Assembly (NCBI GenBank): GCA_964460185.1
Contig: CAYWTM010000011.1
Span: 1 to 48,529, forward strand
Length of the DNA stretch: 48,529 nt
DNA from: JAVJPJ01 sp040217295
Lineage (GTDB): Bacteria > Pseudomonadota > Alphaproteobacteria > Rhodobacterales > Rhodobacteraceae
Direction of reading: 5' to 3'
Shown: positions 24,861-34,350 of the stretch, in pieces
Layout: the number at the start of each line of letters is the position of its first letter
How positions within the stretch are numbered: the stretch's first letter is position 1
Position numbers and translations under genes: made by a program
The notes under the pieces: model-generated
What the model saw: only the letters and a program-made list of their open reading frames with translations
What the model was told of the DNA's origin: nothing
The model's database searches: none

Positions 24861-25343
24861 TCATTCGCTGCTTCGCAATTCCTCTTGCCGGAATGCGAAG
24901 TTGTCGATGATGCGTGTGATCTCGCGCACGTCGCGCGGCGAGGGGCGACGTACACCCAGGCTGCCGTCGATCTGCAAGATCACCACCGCGAACCCGCGCG
25001 GGCGCAATTCGGTGCGGATCGCTGACCGGGCCTGCGGATCGGTGTCGAACAAGATCACCACGTCGCGTTCCAGCAGCGGCTCGGGCCGTTCTGCCAGCAA
25101 CTGCATCTGCTCGATGAAACGCGGATCCTGCGGCGTATCGGCAAACACGATGATGGGCCGGGCCACCCACTGGAATTCCGCAAGCGTCAGATCAACCGCA
25201 TTTCGCGGGGCCATCGGATCGACGGCCTCGGTCGCGGTTTCGCCGGTATCGGCGGCTGCCATGGCCACGCTGTCCTCCGCCTGGGCGGGGGCCTGTGTTG
25301 CAAGGCTCAGAAGCAGCGGAAAAACAAGGAATATTGGTCGCAT
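24861..25343 (-). CDS. Exported DUF4174 protein
   Basis: The 160-residue protein has an N-terminal signal peptide (PIFLVFPLLLSLATQAPAQA). A low-complexity Ala/Thr/Glu stretch follows, then a thioredoxin-like DUF4174 domain with VIVFAD-like strands, LFDTDPQARSAIRTELRPRGF and the late DGSLGVRRPSPRDVREI. Members carry no CxxC here and their function is unknown. The frame is open to 25601, but the signal peptide fixes the start at 25343. It is convergent with pccA and divergent from the sulfotransferase-like gene. Confidence 0.82.
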   Translation of the reverse strand: MRPIFLVFPLLLSLATQAPAQAEDSVAMAAADTGETATEAVDPMAPRNAVDLTLAEFQWVARPIIVFADTPQDPRFIEQMQLLAERPEPLLERDVVILFDTDPQARSAIRTELRPRGFAVVILQIDGSLGVRRPSPRDVREITRIIDNFAFRQEELRSSE

Positions 25344-25503
25344 CAGTCCTCCGTTGCTACATGATATAGGCACGGTGAACGTGATTGCGAAGGCTTTTCG
25401 CACCCCTTGGCTGCGGCCTTTGTGCGGGGCCTTTACGCGATCTTCACCGACCAGGCAGCACTCTGCCCTGCGACCTCGCCCCGAGGTCAAGGGAGAACGC
25501 GGT

Positions 25504-26421
25504 ATGGATATCATCCTGCACGTGGGCGCACACAGGACCGCGACCACGACATTCCAGCGGATGTTGGGGCACAACAATCCCGCGCTGACGGCCGCCGGCA
25601 TGGCCTATTGGGGACCCAAGCGACTGCGCGCCGGCCTGTTCCAGGGGCTCTATCGGCGCGACGACGCCCTGTTGCCGTGGCAAACCCGCAAGCGCGTGGG
25701 CCGCGTTCGACTGCAAGCCGACATTGTCGCGCAATCCGGGGCCGGCACGCTGATCGTCAGTGACGAAAACATGATCGGCACCATGGAAGGTGTGTTGCAA
25801 GATGGGCAGCTTTACGCCTTTGGCGGCACCCGCGCCGCCCGTTTTGCCGATGGGTTCGCCGGCCATACCGTGACCGTCGGGATCGGCCTGCGCAGCTATG
25901 ATGCCTTCTGGGCATCGGTTCTGGCGTTTCGCCTGATCCGGGGTGGCCCCCTGCCGACGCCGGCGTTATGCGATCGCCTGATCATGCAGCCCCGGCGCTG
26001 GCGTCACGTCATCGCCGACCTTGCCCAGGCCATGCCCTTCGCCCGCATCGCGGTCTGGACCCATGAGGCGATGGCCGACCGTCCCGGTGAACTGTTCGCA
26101 CGACTGACAGGCCGGCACGTGGCGCTGCGCCGCGCGGGCCTTTGCCAAAACGCGGCCCCCGGAGTTGCGGCGCTGCAAACCTATCTGGCGGATTGCGCGA
26201 TCGACCCCGGCATCATCGGCGACGCGGGCGGGCGGTTCATGCCCTTCGACGCGATGCAGCGCACCATACTGCGTGCGCAGTATGCCGACGACATCGCCTG
26301 GCTGGCCGGCGGCGCGGGCGGGCTTGCGGATTATCTGGACAAGGCCGGGGCAGCGACCCACGGCCGCACACGACAGCAAAGAGGAACCAACAATGGCCAA
26401 GAGCATCGAGACCTGGCGTAG
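25504..26421 (+). CDS. Sulfotransferase-like (P-loop) protein
   Basis: The 305-residue protein starts MDIILHVGAHRTATTTFQRML, a form of the sulfotransferase P-loop HxGxxKTGTTxLQ that binds PAPS. LIVSDENMIG and GLRSYDAFWASVLAFRL resemble the second PAPS-contact region. The target is unknown; bacterial relatives modify glycans or lipids. The last 29 bases overlap the start of methylmalonyl-CoA mutase in another frame, so the two are translationally linked by position. The frame is open upstream to 24787, but the P-loop sets the start at 25504. Confidence 0.72.
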   Translation: MDIILHVGAHRTATTTFQRMLGHNNPALTAAGMAYWGPKRLRAGLFQGLYRRDDALLPWQTRKRVGRVRLQADIVAQSGAGTLIVSDENMIGTMEGVLQDGQLYAFGGTRAARFADGFAGHTVTVGIGLRSYDAFWASVLAFRLIRGGPLPTPALCDRLIMQPRRWRHVIADLAQAMPFARIAVWTHEAMADRPGELFARLTGRHVALRRAGLCQNAAPGVAALQTYLADCAIDPGIIGDAGGRFMPFDAMQRTILRAQYADDIAWLAGGAGGLADYLDKAGAATHGRTRQQRGTNNGQEHRDLA

Positions 26422-28522
26422 CCTGGCTGAGGCCGAACTGCGCGGGCGCCCGCCGGAGACACTGACCTGGGACACGCTTGAGGGGATCAAGGTCAAGCCG
26501 CTTTACACGGCCGAGGATACGGCCGACCTGCCCCATATGGGCACCCTGCCGGGCCAAGCGCCGTTCACGCGCGGCGTCAAGGCCACCATGTATGCCGGCC
26601 GGCCCTGGACGATCCGGCAATATGCGGGGTTCTCCACCGCCGAGGAATCCAACAATTTCTACCGCAAGGCGCTGGCTGCAGGACAACAGGGCGTTTCGGT
26701 CGCCTTCGACCTGGCCACCCATCGCGGCTATGACAGCGATCACGCCCGCGTCGTGGGCGACGTGGGCAAGGCCGGTGTCGCCATCGACAGCGTCGAGGAC
26801 ATGAAGATCCTGTTTGACGGCATCCCGCTCGATCAGGTGTCGGTCTCGATGACCATGAACGGCGCCGTCATCCCCATTCTCGCCAATTTTATCGTAACTG
26901 GCGAGGAACAGGGCCACGATCGCAAGGTTTTGTCAGGCACGATCCAGAACGACATCCTCAAGGAGTTCATGGTCCGCAACACCTACATCTATCCGCCCGA
27001 ACCCTCGATGCGGATCATCGCGAACATCATCGAATATACCTCGGCCGAGATGCCGAAATTCAACTCGATCTCGATTTCCGGCTACCACATGCAAGAGGCC
27101 GGCGCGAACCTCGTGCAGGAACTGGCCTATACGCTGGCCGACGGACGTGAATACGTCCGGGCCGCGATCGCGGCGGGCATGGATGTCGACAAATTCGCCG
27201 GGCGGCTGTCGTTCTTTTTCGCGATCGGCATGAATTTCTTCATGGAGGTCGCCAAACTGCGCGCGGCCCGGACGTTGTGGCACCGCATCATGACGGAATT
27301 CGGGGCGCAGAACGAACGCTCCAAGATGCTGCGCACCCATTGCCAGACTTCGGGCGTCAGCCTGCAGGAACAAGACCCCTACAACAACGTCGTGCGCACC
27401 GCCTACGAGGCGATGAGCGCGGTTCTGGGCGGCACCCAGTCGCTGCACACCAACGCCCTGGACGAGGCGATCGCCCTGCCCACCGAATTTGCCGCGCGCA
27501 TTGCGCGCAACACGCAGCTGATCTTGCAGGAAGAAACCGGGGTCACCCGCGTCGTCGACCCGCTTGCCGGGTCCTACTATGTCGAAGCCCTCACCAACGA
27601 CCTGATCGAACAGGCCTGGGCTCTGATGCAGGAGGTCGAAGAGATGGGCGGCATGACCAAGGCCGTGGCCTCGGGCATGCCCAAGCTGCGGATCGAGGAA
27701 AGCGCCGCGCGCCGGCAGGCCATGATCGACCGCGGCCAGGAGGTGATCGTCGGCGTCAACAAATACCGCAAGGACCACGAAGACCCGATCGACATCCTCG
27801 AGATCGACAATGATGCCGTCCGCGAGGCGCAGGTCGCCCGTTTGGCCCGCATCCGCTCCACCCGCGACGAAATTGCCTGCCAGGCGGCGCTCGATGAACT
27901 GACACGCCGCGCCGGGAGCGACGGCAACCTGCTTGAGGCCGCGGTCGAGGCCGCCCGCGCCCGCGCAACCGTAGGAGAAATCAGCATGGCCATGGAAAAG
28001 GTGTTCGGTCGCCACAGGGCCGAGGTCAAGACGCTGGCCGGTGTCTACGGCGCCGCCTATGACGGCGACGCGGGCTTTGCCCAGATCCAGAAAGATGTCG
28101 AAACCTTCGCCGAACAAGAGGGGCGCCGCCCCCGGATGCTGGTCGTCAAGATGGGCCAGGACGGGCATGATCGCGGCGCCAAGGTCATCGCCACCGCCTT
28201 TGCCGATATCGGCTTTGACGTGGATGTGGGGCCTTTGTTCCAGACGCCCGAGGAAGCCGCGCAAGATGCCATCGATAATGACGTGCACGTCATCGGCATC
28301 TCGTCCCAGGCGGCGGGCCACAAGACGCTTGCGCCCAAGCTGATCGATGCCCTGAAAGCCGAGGGTGCGGGGGAAATCATCGTGATATGCGGCGGCGTGA
28401 TCCCCCATCAGGATTACGAATTCCTGCAAAAGGCGGGCGTCAAGGCGATCTTCGGGCCGGGCACCAATATTCCGGCGGCAGCGCGCGATATCCTGGAACT
28501 GATCCGCGCGGCACGCGGCTAG
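26393..28522 (+). CDS. scpA: Methylmalonyl-CoA mutase
   Basis: The adenosylcobalamin-dependent mutase converts methylmalonyl-CoA to succinyl-CoA, completing propionyl-CoA assimilation. The 709-residue single-chain protein has the N-terminal barrel with RPWTIRQYAGFSTAEESN for substrate binding, and a C-terminal B12 domain with GQDGHDRG, in which His592 would be the lower cobalt ligand. AGAGGAA precedes ATG 26393. It begins inside the sulfotransferase-like gene. No methylmalonyl-CoA epimerase or mutase chaperone (MeaB) gene is in the window. Confidence 0.95.
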   Translation: MAKSIETWRSLAEAELRGRPPETLTWDTLEGIKVKPLYTAEDTADLPHMGTLPGQAPFTRGVKATMYAGRPWTIRQYAGFSTAEESNNFYRKALAAGQQGVSVAFDLATHRGYDSDHARVVGDVGKAGVAIDSVEDMKILFDGIPLDQVSVSMTMNGAVIPILANFIVTGEEQGHDRKVLSGTIQNDILKEFMVRNTYIYPPEPSMRIIANIIEYTSAEMPKFNSISISGYHMQEAGANLVQELAYTLADGREYVRAAIAAGMDVDKFAGRLSFFFAIGMNFFMEVAKLRAARTLWHRIMTEFGAQNERSKMLRTHCQTSGVSLQEQDPYNNVVRTAYEAMSAVLGGTQSLHTNALDEAIALPTEFAARIARNTQLILQEETGVTRVVDPLAGSYYVEALTNDLIEQAWALMQEVEEMGGMTKAVASGMPKLRIEESAARRQAMIDRGQEVIVGVNKYRKDHEDPIDILEIDNDAVREAQVARLARIRSTRDEIACQAALDELTRRAGSDGNLLEAAVEAARARATVGEISMAMEKVFGRHRAEVKTLAGVYGAAYDGDAGFAQIQKDVETFAEQEGRRPRMLVVKMGQDGHDRGAKVIATAFADIGFDVDVGPLFQTPEEAAQDAIDNDVHVIGISSQAAGHKTLAPKLIDALKAEGAGEIIVICGGVIPHQDYEFLQKAGVKAIFGPGTNIPAAARDILELIRAARG

Positions 28523-28629
28523 GCGCCTGGGCGCGCCCAAAGCGACGGCAGGTGACGCGAAATTCGAAGCTTTCTCTTGCCCGAAGCGCACCCGTGACGC
28601 ATCTACAGGGACAACTGAAAGGTATGTCC

Positions 28630-29715
28630 ATGGCCCTGCCCGTTCGCCAGCAAGTCACCTATTGGGGCATCGCAGCCGCGGTGTTCCTCCTGGTTCTGTG
28701 GGCGCTTGGCGACGTCATATTGCCCTTCCTGGTGGGCATGGCGGTCGCCTATTTCCTCGATCCGGTGGCCGACAGGCTTCAACGGGTTGGCCTGTCGCGG
28801 GTCGCGGCGACGGTTCTGATTTCCCTGTTTGTACTGACGGTCGTGGTCATCGCGGCCCTGATCGTGGTGCCGGTGCTCATCCAGCAGACCACCGACCTGA
28901 TCGAGGCCGCCCCCGCCCTGTTCGAACAATTGCGCAATTTCCTGACCGAAAGGTTTCCCGACCTGATGGACCAGGCGTCACCCCTGCGCCAATCGCTGGC
29001 CAGCATCGGGGAAACGATCCAGGCGCGCGGCGCCGAACTGCTGCAAAGCGTGCTGAGCTCTGCAGCGGGTGTCGTCAATGTTCTGGTGTTTCTCGTGGTG
29101 GTGCCGGTGGTGGCGTTTTACATGCTGCTGGATTGGGACAACATGGTGGCGCGCATCGACGAACTGTTGCCGCGCGATCACCAGCCGACCGTCCGCAAAC
29201 TGGCCAGCCAGATCGACCAGACCCTGGCCAGCTTTGTGCGCGGTCAGGGCACGGTCTGCCTGATCCTTGGCACGTTCTACGCAGTGGCGTTGATGGTGGT
29301 GGGGCTGCAATTCGGCCTCGTGGTGGGGCTGATCGCCGGGCTGTTGACGTTCATCCCCTATGTCGGCGCGCTTGTGGGCGGTGGCCTGTCGGTCGGGCTG
29401 GCGCTGTTCCAGTTCTGGGGCGAATGGTGGCTGATCGTGGCGGTCGCGGCGATCTTTCAGGTGGGCCAGATGGTCGAAGGCAACATCCTGACCCCGAAAC
29501 TGGTGGGGTCCTCCGTGGGCCTGCATCCGGTCTGGCTGATCTTTGCGCTGTCGGCCTTTGGCACCCTGTTCGGGTTTGCCGGGCTTCTGGTGGCCGTGCC
29601 GGTGGCCGCCGCCATCGGCGTCCTGGTGCGCTTCGTGATCGAACAGTACAAGGGCGGGCTGCTTTACAAGGGCCTGCACGGTCGGGAAGACCTGCCGGAC
29701 AGCGGCGACGAATAA
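28630..29715 (+). CDS. AI-2E family transporter (PerM-type permease)
   Basis: The 361-residue polytopic protein has the family's eight-helix plan and the signatures LPFLVGMAVAYFLDPVADRL near the N-terminus, VPVVAFYMLLDWD, and PYVGALVGGGLSVGLAL with EGNILTPKLVGSSVGLHP in the C-terminal half. The family includes the E. coli AI-2 exporter, but most members have other or unknown substrates. AAAGG at 28618-28622 fits ATG 28630 better than ATG 28624. The stop overlaps the hda start (TAATG). The same neighbour order (AI-2E, hda, ppk1, ppx) occurs in related genomes as I recall it. Confidence 0.88.
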   Translation: MALPVRQQVTYWGIAAAVFLLVLWALGDVILPFLVGMAVAYFLDPVADRLQRVGLSRVAATVLISLFVLTVVVIAALIVVPVLIQQTTDLIEAAPALFEQLRNFLTERFPDLMDQASPLRQSLASIGETIQARGAELLQSVLSSAAGVVNVLVFLVVVPVVAFYMLLDWDNMVARIDELLPRDHQPTVRKLASQIDQTLASFVRGQGTVCLILGTFYAVALMVVGLQFGLVVGLIAGLLTFIPYVGALVGGGLSVGLALFQFWGEWWLIVAVAAIFQVGQMVEGNILTPKLVGSSVGLHPVWLIFALSAFGTLFGFAGLLVAVPVAAAIGVLVRFVIEQYKGGLLYKGLHGREDLPDSGDE

Positions 29716-30392
29716 TGGCTCGGCAACTGGTCCTTGATCTACCCATACGCGCCGCGATGGGGCGCGATGATTTCTTCGTGTCGCAAGCCAACGCCGCCGC
29801 CGTGGCCGGCATCGAAGCCTGGATTGGCTGGCCTCTGGCCAAGATGCTGCTGGTGGGCCCCGAAGGCGCGGGCAAAACCCACCTGGCCCATGTCTGGGCC
29901 GCGCAAAGCGGTGCTGTGATCATCTCGGCCGACGATATGTCCGAGGATCGCCTTCCGGCCCTGTCGGATGCGCCCGCACTGGGGGTCGAAGACGCGGACC
30001 GGATCGCGGGGGACCGCGCGCGCGAAACCTTGCTGTTCCATGTGCACAACGCGCTGGCACAGCGGGGCGCGCCCCTGTTGCTGACGGCACGAACCGCACC
30101 GGCCCAATGGGGCCTGACCCTGCCCGATCTGCAAAGCCGGATGCAGCAATCGGGTCTTTTGGCCCTGTCGCCGCCCGACGACACGCTGATCGCCGCCGTT
30201 CTGGTCAAACTGGCACAGGACCGTCAGCTGGCGCTGACGCCCAACATCCTGACCCATGTCCTGCCGCGCCTCGACCGGTCGTTGGCCTCGGTGCAGACCT
30301 TCGTGGCCGGCCTCGATGCCGAGGCCCTCACCACGCAAGAGCCGCCGCGCCTGAAACACGCCAAGGCGGTGCTGGCCCGAATGGGCAGCTAG
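29715..30392 (+). CDS. hda: DnaA regulatory inactivator Hda homologue (DnaA-like AAA+ protein)
   Basis: The 225-residue protein has an N-terminal QLVLDLP clamp-binding-like peptide, which in Hda binds the DNA sliding clamp. Walker A GPEGAGKTHL (about residues 49-58), a DnaA-like AAA+ core, and a short end without a DNA-binding domain IV follow. Hda with the clamp stimulates ATP hydrolysis by DnaA and limits re-initiation. Compared with DnaA it is truncated in the normal Hda manner. It overlaps the preceding gene by one base. Confidence 0.88.
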   Translation: MARQLVLDLPIRAAMGRDDFFVSQANAAAVAGIEAWIGWPLAKMLLVGPEGAGKTHLAHVWAAQSGAVIISADDMSEDRLPALSDAPALGVEDADRIAGDRARETLLFHVHNALAQRGAPLLLTARTAPAQWGLTLPDLQSRMQQSGLLALSPPDDTLIAAVLVKLAQDRQLALTPNILTHVLPRLDRSLASVQTFVAGLDAEALTTQEPPRLKHAKAVLARMGS

Positions 30393-30471
30393 CGCCCTCG
30401 ACGCGGGCCGCGCGACATCGCAGTATGGGCCCGTCACACCGATGTCACGAACTCACCCTAGGCCCCTGCCC

Positions 30472-32646
30472 ATGAGCTTTGCAGATTTCCTATCCGCCCC
30501 CCTGCCCGAACCGGTCTCGCTGCCCGAGGCGCAAATCTCGGGCCCGCAGCGGTTTTTCAATCGTGAGCTCAGCTGGCTCGCCTTCAACTGGCGCGTGCTG
30601 GAAGAGGCGATGAACCCGCGCGTGCCGCTGTTGGAACGGGTGCGGTTCATCTCGATCTCGGCGGGAAACCTTGATGAATTCTACACCGTCCGCGTGGCCG
30701 GCCTGCGCGAACTGGCGCAAGAGGGCAACCTGACACCGGCCGCCGACGGCCGCACGCCGGCGGAACAACTGCGCCTGATCAACGCCGACGCACGCCAGTT
30801 GATGCAGCACCAGCAGGCCGCCTGGGTCGCGCTTTGCAACGAGATGGAGCAACAGGGCCTGGAGGTGGTCACCGCCAAGAAGCTGACCGCGGCGGAAAAG
30901 AAACAGCTTCAGGAGGTGTTCCTGGCCCGCGTGTTCCCGGTGCTGTCGCCGCTGGCCATCGACCCGGCGCATCCGTTCCCGTTCATCCCGAACGAAGGCA
31001 TCGCATTGGCCCTGCAGATGAAACGCGAACGCGACGGGAGGGTCTTGCGGGCGCTGTTGCCGATCCCGAACCAGATCGACCGTTTCCTGCGCCTGCCCGC
31101 GCCCGAGGGGCAGGCCCGCTTCCTGCCGCTGGAAGAAGTGCTGAAACTGCATATCGGGGCGCTCTTTCCGGGCTACACCCTGACCGGATCATGTTCCTTC
31201 CGCGTGCTGCGTGACAGCGACCTCGAAGTCGAGGAAGAAGCCGAAGACCTGGTGCGCGAATTCGAAACCGCGCTCAAGCGCCGCCGCCGGGGCGAGGTGG
31301 TCCGCCTGCAGATCTCGGCCGCTGCGCCCGAGGATCTGAAGACCGAGATTGTCGAACAGCTTCACGTCACCGGCGACGAGATCGTCGAGGTAAAGGGCAT
31401 GGTGGGCCTTGTGAACCTCAAGGAACTGGTGATCGACGAACGGCCGGATCTGCTGTGGAAATCCTTCGTGCCGCGCGTGCCCGAACGGGTTCAGGACCAC
31501 GACGGCGACATGTTCGCGGCCATTCGGCAAAAGGACATGCTGCTGCATCACCCCTACGAGACCTTCGACATGGTGATCCGGTTTCTGGCACAGGCCGCGC
31601 GCGATCCCAATGTTGTGGCGATCAAGCAGACCCTCTACCGGACCTCGAACGAAAGCCCGATCGTGGAGGCGTTGTGCGAAGCGGCGGAAAACGGCAAATC
31701 CGTCACCGCGCTGGTCGAACTCAAGGCCCGCTTCGACGAGGCCGCCAATATCCGCCAGTCGCGCAAGCTGGAGCGCGCGGGTGCGCATGTCGTGTATGGC
31801 TTCATCAACTACAAGACCCACGCCAAGATCTCGACGGTGGTGCGCCGCGAGGGCGACAGGCTGGTGACCTACACCCATTACGGCACCGGCAATTACCACC
31901 CGATCACGGCCCGGATCTACACCGACCTGAGCCTGTTCACCTGTGACGAGGCATTGGGCCGCGACGCGACCAAGGTGTTCAACTATATCGGCGGATATGC
32001 GGAACCCGAGGGGCTGGAAAACCTCTCGATCTCGCCCCTGACGATGAAATCCACCATCATCGACGGCCTGCGCGCCGAGGCGGACCACGCCCGTGCCGGC
32101 CGCGAGGCGATGGTCTGGGCCAAGATGAACAGCCTGATCGACGCCGATGTGATCGACGCGATCTACGAGGCCAGCCAGGCCGGCGTGAACATCGATCTGG
32201 TGATCCGTGGCATCTGCGGTCTGCGTCCCGGCGTCAAAGGCCTGAGCGAGAATATCCGGGTCAAGTCCATCGTCGGTCGGTTTCTCGAACACTCCCGCAT
32301 CGTGTGTTTCGGCAACGGCCATGGCCTGCCGTCAAAAAAGGCGCGGGTCTATATCAGTTCGGCGGACTGGATGGGTCGAAACCTGAACCGGCGCGTCGAA
32401 ACGCTCGTGGAATGCACCAATGCCACCGTCAAGGCGCAGATCGTCGGGCAGATCATGGCCGCCAACCTTGCAGATGTGGCGCAATCATGGGTGCTGCAAC
32501 CCGATGGCAGCTACCTGCGGCCCGACCTGAGCGAGATCGAGAACCCGTTTTCGTGCCACCGCTTCTTCATGGAAAACCCCTCGCTGTCCGGTCGCGGCTC
32601 GGCTGGGGCCAAGGACGTGCCGGAACTTGCCCACTCCCATGATTGA
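30472..32646 (+). CDS. ppk1: Polyphosphate kinase 1
   Basis: PPK1 polymerises the gamma-phosphate of ATP into polyphosphate, reversibly. The 724-residue product has the N-terminal FFNRELSWLAFNWRVLEEA, then IKQTLYRTSNESPIVEAL, and the phospho-histidine region NYKTHAKIS with His450. TYTHYGTGNYHPITARIYTDLSLFT follows. The start could also be ATG 30442, which adds ten residues. It lies next to ppx, so synthesis and breakdown of polyphosphate are encoded together. Confidence 0.95.
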   Translation: MSFADFLSAPLPEPVSLPEAQISGPQRFFNRELSWLAFNWRVLEEAMNPRVPLLERVRFISISAGNLDEFYTVRVAGLRELAQEGNLTPAADGRTPAEQLRLINADARQLMQHQQAAWVALCNEMEQQGLEVVTAKKLTAAEKKQLQEVFLARVFPVLSPLAIDPAHPFPFIPNEGIALALQMKRERDGRVLRALLPIPNQIDRFLRLPAPEGQARFLPLEEVLKLHIGALFPGYTLTGSCSFRVLRDSDLEVEEEAEDLVREFETALKRRRRGEVVRLQISAAAPEDLKTEIVEQLHVTGDEIVEVKGMVGLVNLKELVIDERPDLLWKSFVPRVPERVQDHDGDMFAAIRQKDMLLHHPYETFDMVIRFLAQAARDPNVVAIKQTLYRTSNESPIVEALCEAAENGKSVTALVELKARFDEAANIRQSRKLERAGAHVVYGFINYKTHAKISTVVRREGDRLVTYTHYGTGNYHPITARIYTDLSLFTCDEALGRDATKVFNYIGGYAEPEGLENLSISPLTMKSTIIDGLRAEADHARAGREAMVWAKMNSLIDADVIDAIYEASQAGVNIDLVIRGICGLRPGVKGLSENIRVKSIVGRFLEHSRIVCFGNGHGLPSKKARVYISSADWMGRNLNRRVETLVECTNATVKAQIVGQIMAANLADVAQSWVLQPDGSYLRPDLSEIENPFSCHRFFMENPSLSGRGSAGAKDVPELAHSHD

Positions 32647-32679
32647 CCCGCGCGCGGGCAACGTGCCATCACTCCGGTC

Positions 32680-34266
32680 ATGACGAACGCGAGCCTGCCA
32701 GTAAGCGCCGACGACCCCGCAGCGCTGCACCCCGAGTGGGGGCCGTTCGGGGTTCCGCTGTTCGAGACCACCGAGGCACAGGCATTGGCGCGTGTCGGGG
32801 TGATCGATATCGGCTCGAACTCGGTCCGGATGGTGATCTTCGATGGCGCGGCGCGCTCTCCGGCATATTTCTTCAACGAAAAGATTCTGTGCGGCCTTGG
32901 GGCCGGATTTGCCGAAACCGGGCGGCTGAACCCCGATGGCAAGATCCGGGCGGTGGCCGCGCTGCGCCGGTTTGCACGCCTTGCGGCATCGGCTGGCGTG
33001 GCCCCGATGCTGACCGTCGCCACGGCCGCCGTGCGCGACGCCGAGGACGGACCGGAATTCCGCCAGCAGGTGCTGACCGAAACGGGTCTCGACATTCATG
33101 TTGTCGACGGCGCCGAAGAGGCCCGGCTTTCGGCGCAGGGCGTGTTGCTTGGCTGGCCCGGCGCGCAGGGCATCATCTGCGACATCGGCGGATCGTCCAT
33201 GGAACTGGCCGAGCTCTTGGGCGGCGGTGGCGTGGGGCACCGCGCAACGTCCGATCTGGGTCCTCTCAAGCTGATGGGGATCGCGGGCGGCAAGAAAGCG
33301 ATCAGGGCGCATATCAAGACCGCGGTGGACGCGCTGGCCCAGGGATTCGAAGACCACCCCCGCCGCCTGTTCCTGGTCGGCGGCTCATGGCGCGCCATCG
33401 CGCGGATCGACATGGAACGGCGCGGCTATCCCCTCAAGGTGCTGCACGAATACCGGATGACGCCCAAGGCGATTCTCGAAACCATCAAGTACATTGGCAA
33501 TTCCGACCTCGACACCCTGCGCCTGCAGACCGGAACCAGTGCCGAGCGGATGCGCCTGGTGCCGCTTGCCTCAGAGGTGCTCAAGGCTCTGGTCCGGCGG
33601 CTTGCTCCGAAAGAGGTGGCCGTCTCGTCCTACGGCATCCGCGAGGGGCTGTTGTACGAACAGATGTCCGAGGCGCTGCGCCACCGTGATCCACTGATCG
33701 AAGCCGCGCGTCACGCAGAAGCGCAGAACGCCAGGACACCGGGATTTGGGCGCGCGCTGTACCGGTTCGTGGAACCCATCTTTCCGCGCGCCAATGACAG
33801 CCAGAGGCGACTGATCCGGGCGGCCTGCCTGCTGCATGACGTCAGCTGGCGCGCGCATCCCGACTACCGGGCCGAGGTCTGTTTCGACAACGCCACCCGC
33901 GCCAACCTGGGCGGCCTGACCCATGGGGAACGGGTGTTTCTGGGGCTGGCGCTCTTGCATCGCTACAAGGGCAACCGCGACGGCACCAGCTTTGACGCCG
34001 ATCTGCTGACGCTGTTGCCGGAGGCCAAGGTGAACGAGGCCGAGATCCTGGGCCGCGCGATGCGGTTCGGGGCGATGTTCGCCGTCGCCTCTCCGACCGA
34101 TCACGGCAAACTGACCTATCGGTCCAAGCGCAAGGAACTGATCCTGACGCTTCTGACCACGGAAGGCGCCGACCTGTTCGGAGAGGTCGCAGAGGCGCGC
34201 TTCAAGGCGCTGGCCGGCGCGATGGGCGTCACCGCGATCGTCGAAGGCCCCGCCCGGTCATCATAG
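32680..34266 (+). CDS. ppx: Exopolyphosphatase, Ppx/GppA family
   Basis: The 528-residue protein belongs to the ASKHA fold: phosphate-binding motif GVIDIGSNSVRMVIFDG (about residues 40-56), then CDIGGSSMEL, and a C-terminal HD-like domain with LLHDVSWRAHPDY. Members remove terminal phosphates from polyphosphate or hydrolyse pppGpp; the ppk1 neighbour supports polyphosphate as substrate. It starts 33 bases after ppk1. An N-terminal extension of some 35 residues precedes the conserved core. Confidence 0.93.
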   Translation: MTNASLPVSADDPAALHPEWGPFGVPLFETTEAQALARVGVIDIGSNSVRMVIFDGAARSPAYFFNEKILCGLGAGFAETGRLNPDGKIRAVAALRRFARLAASAGVAPMLTVATAAVRDAEDGPEFRQQVLTETGLDIHVVDGAEEARLSAQGVLLGWPGAQGIICDIGGSSMELAELLGGGGVGHRATSDLGPLKLMGIAGGKKAIRAHIKTAVDALAQGFEDHPRRLFLVGGSWRAIARIDMERRGYPLKVLHEYRMTPKAILETIKYIGNSDLDTLRLQTGTSAERMRLVPLASEVLKALVRRLAPKEVAVSSYGIREGLLYEQMSEALRHRDPLIEAARHAEAQNARTPGFGRALYRFVEPIFPRANDSQRRLIRAACLLHDVSWRAHPDYRAEVCFDNATRANLGGLTHGERVFLGLALLHRYKGNRDGTSFDADLLTLLPEAKVNEAEILGRAMRFGAMFAVASPTDHGKLTYRSKRKELILTLLTTEGADLFGEVAEARFKALAGAMGVTAIVEGPARSS

Positions 34267-34350
34267 CGCCCAGGCGCCGGCGCGACTTGTGAGCGGATTT
34301 TCTTTGGCGTAGACGTCTCGGGATTGTTTTTTCGCAAGGGTTCCGATCGC

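Noticed and set aside
26933..28591. 552-residue minus-strand frame opposite methylmalonyl-CoA mutase
   Set aside because: Shadow of the mutase gene; no recognisable domain.
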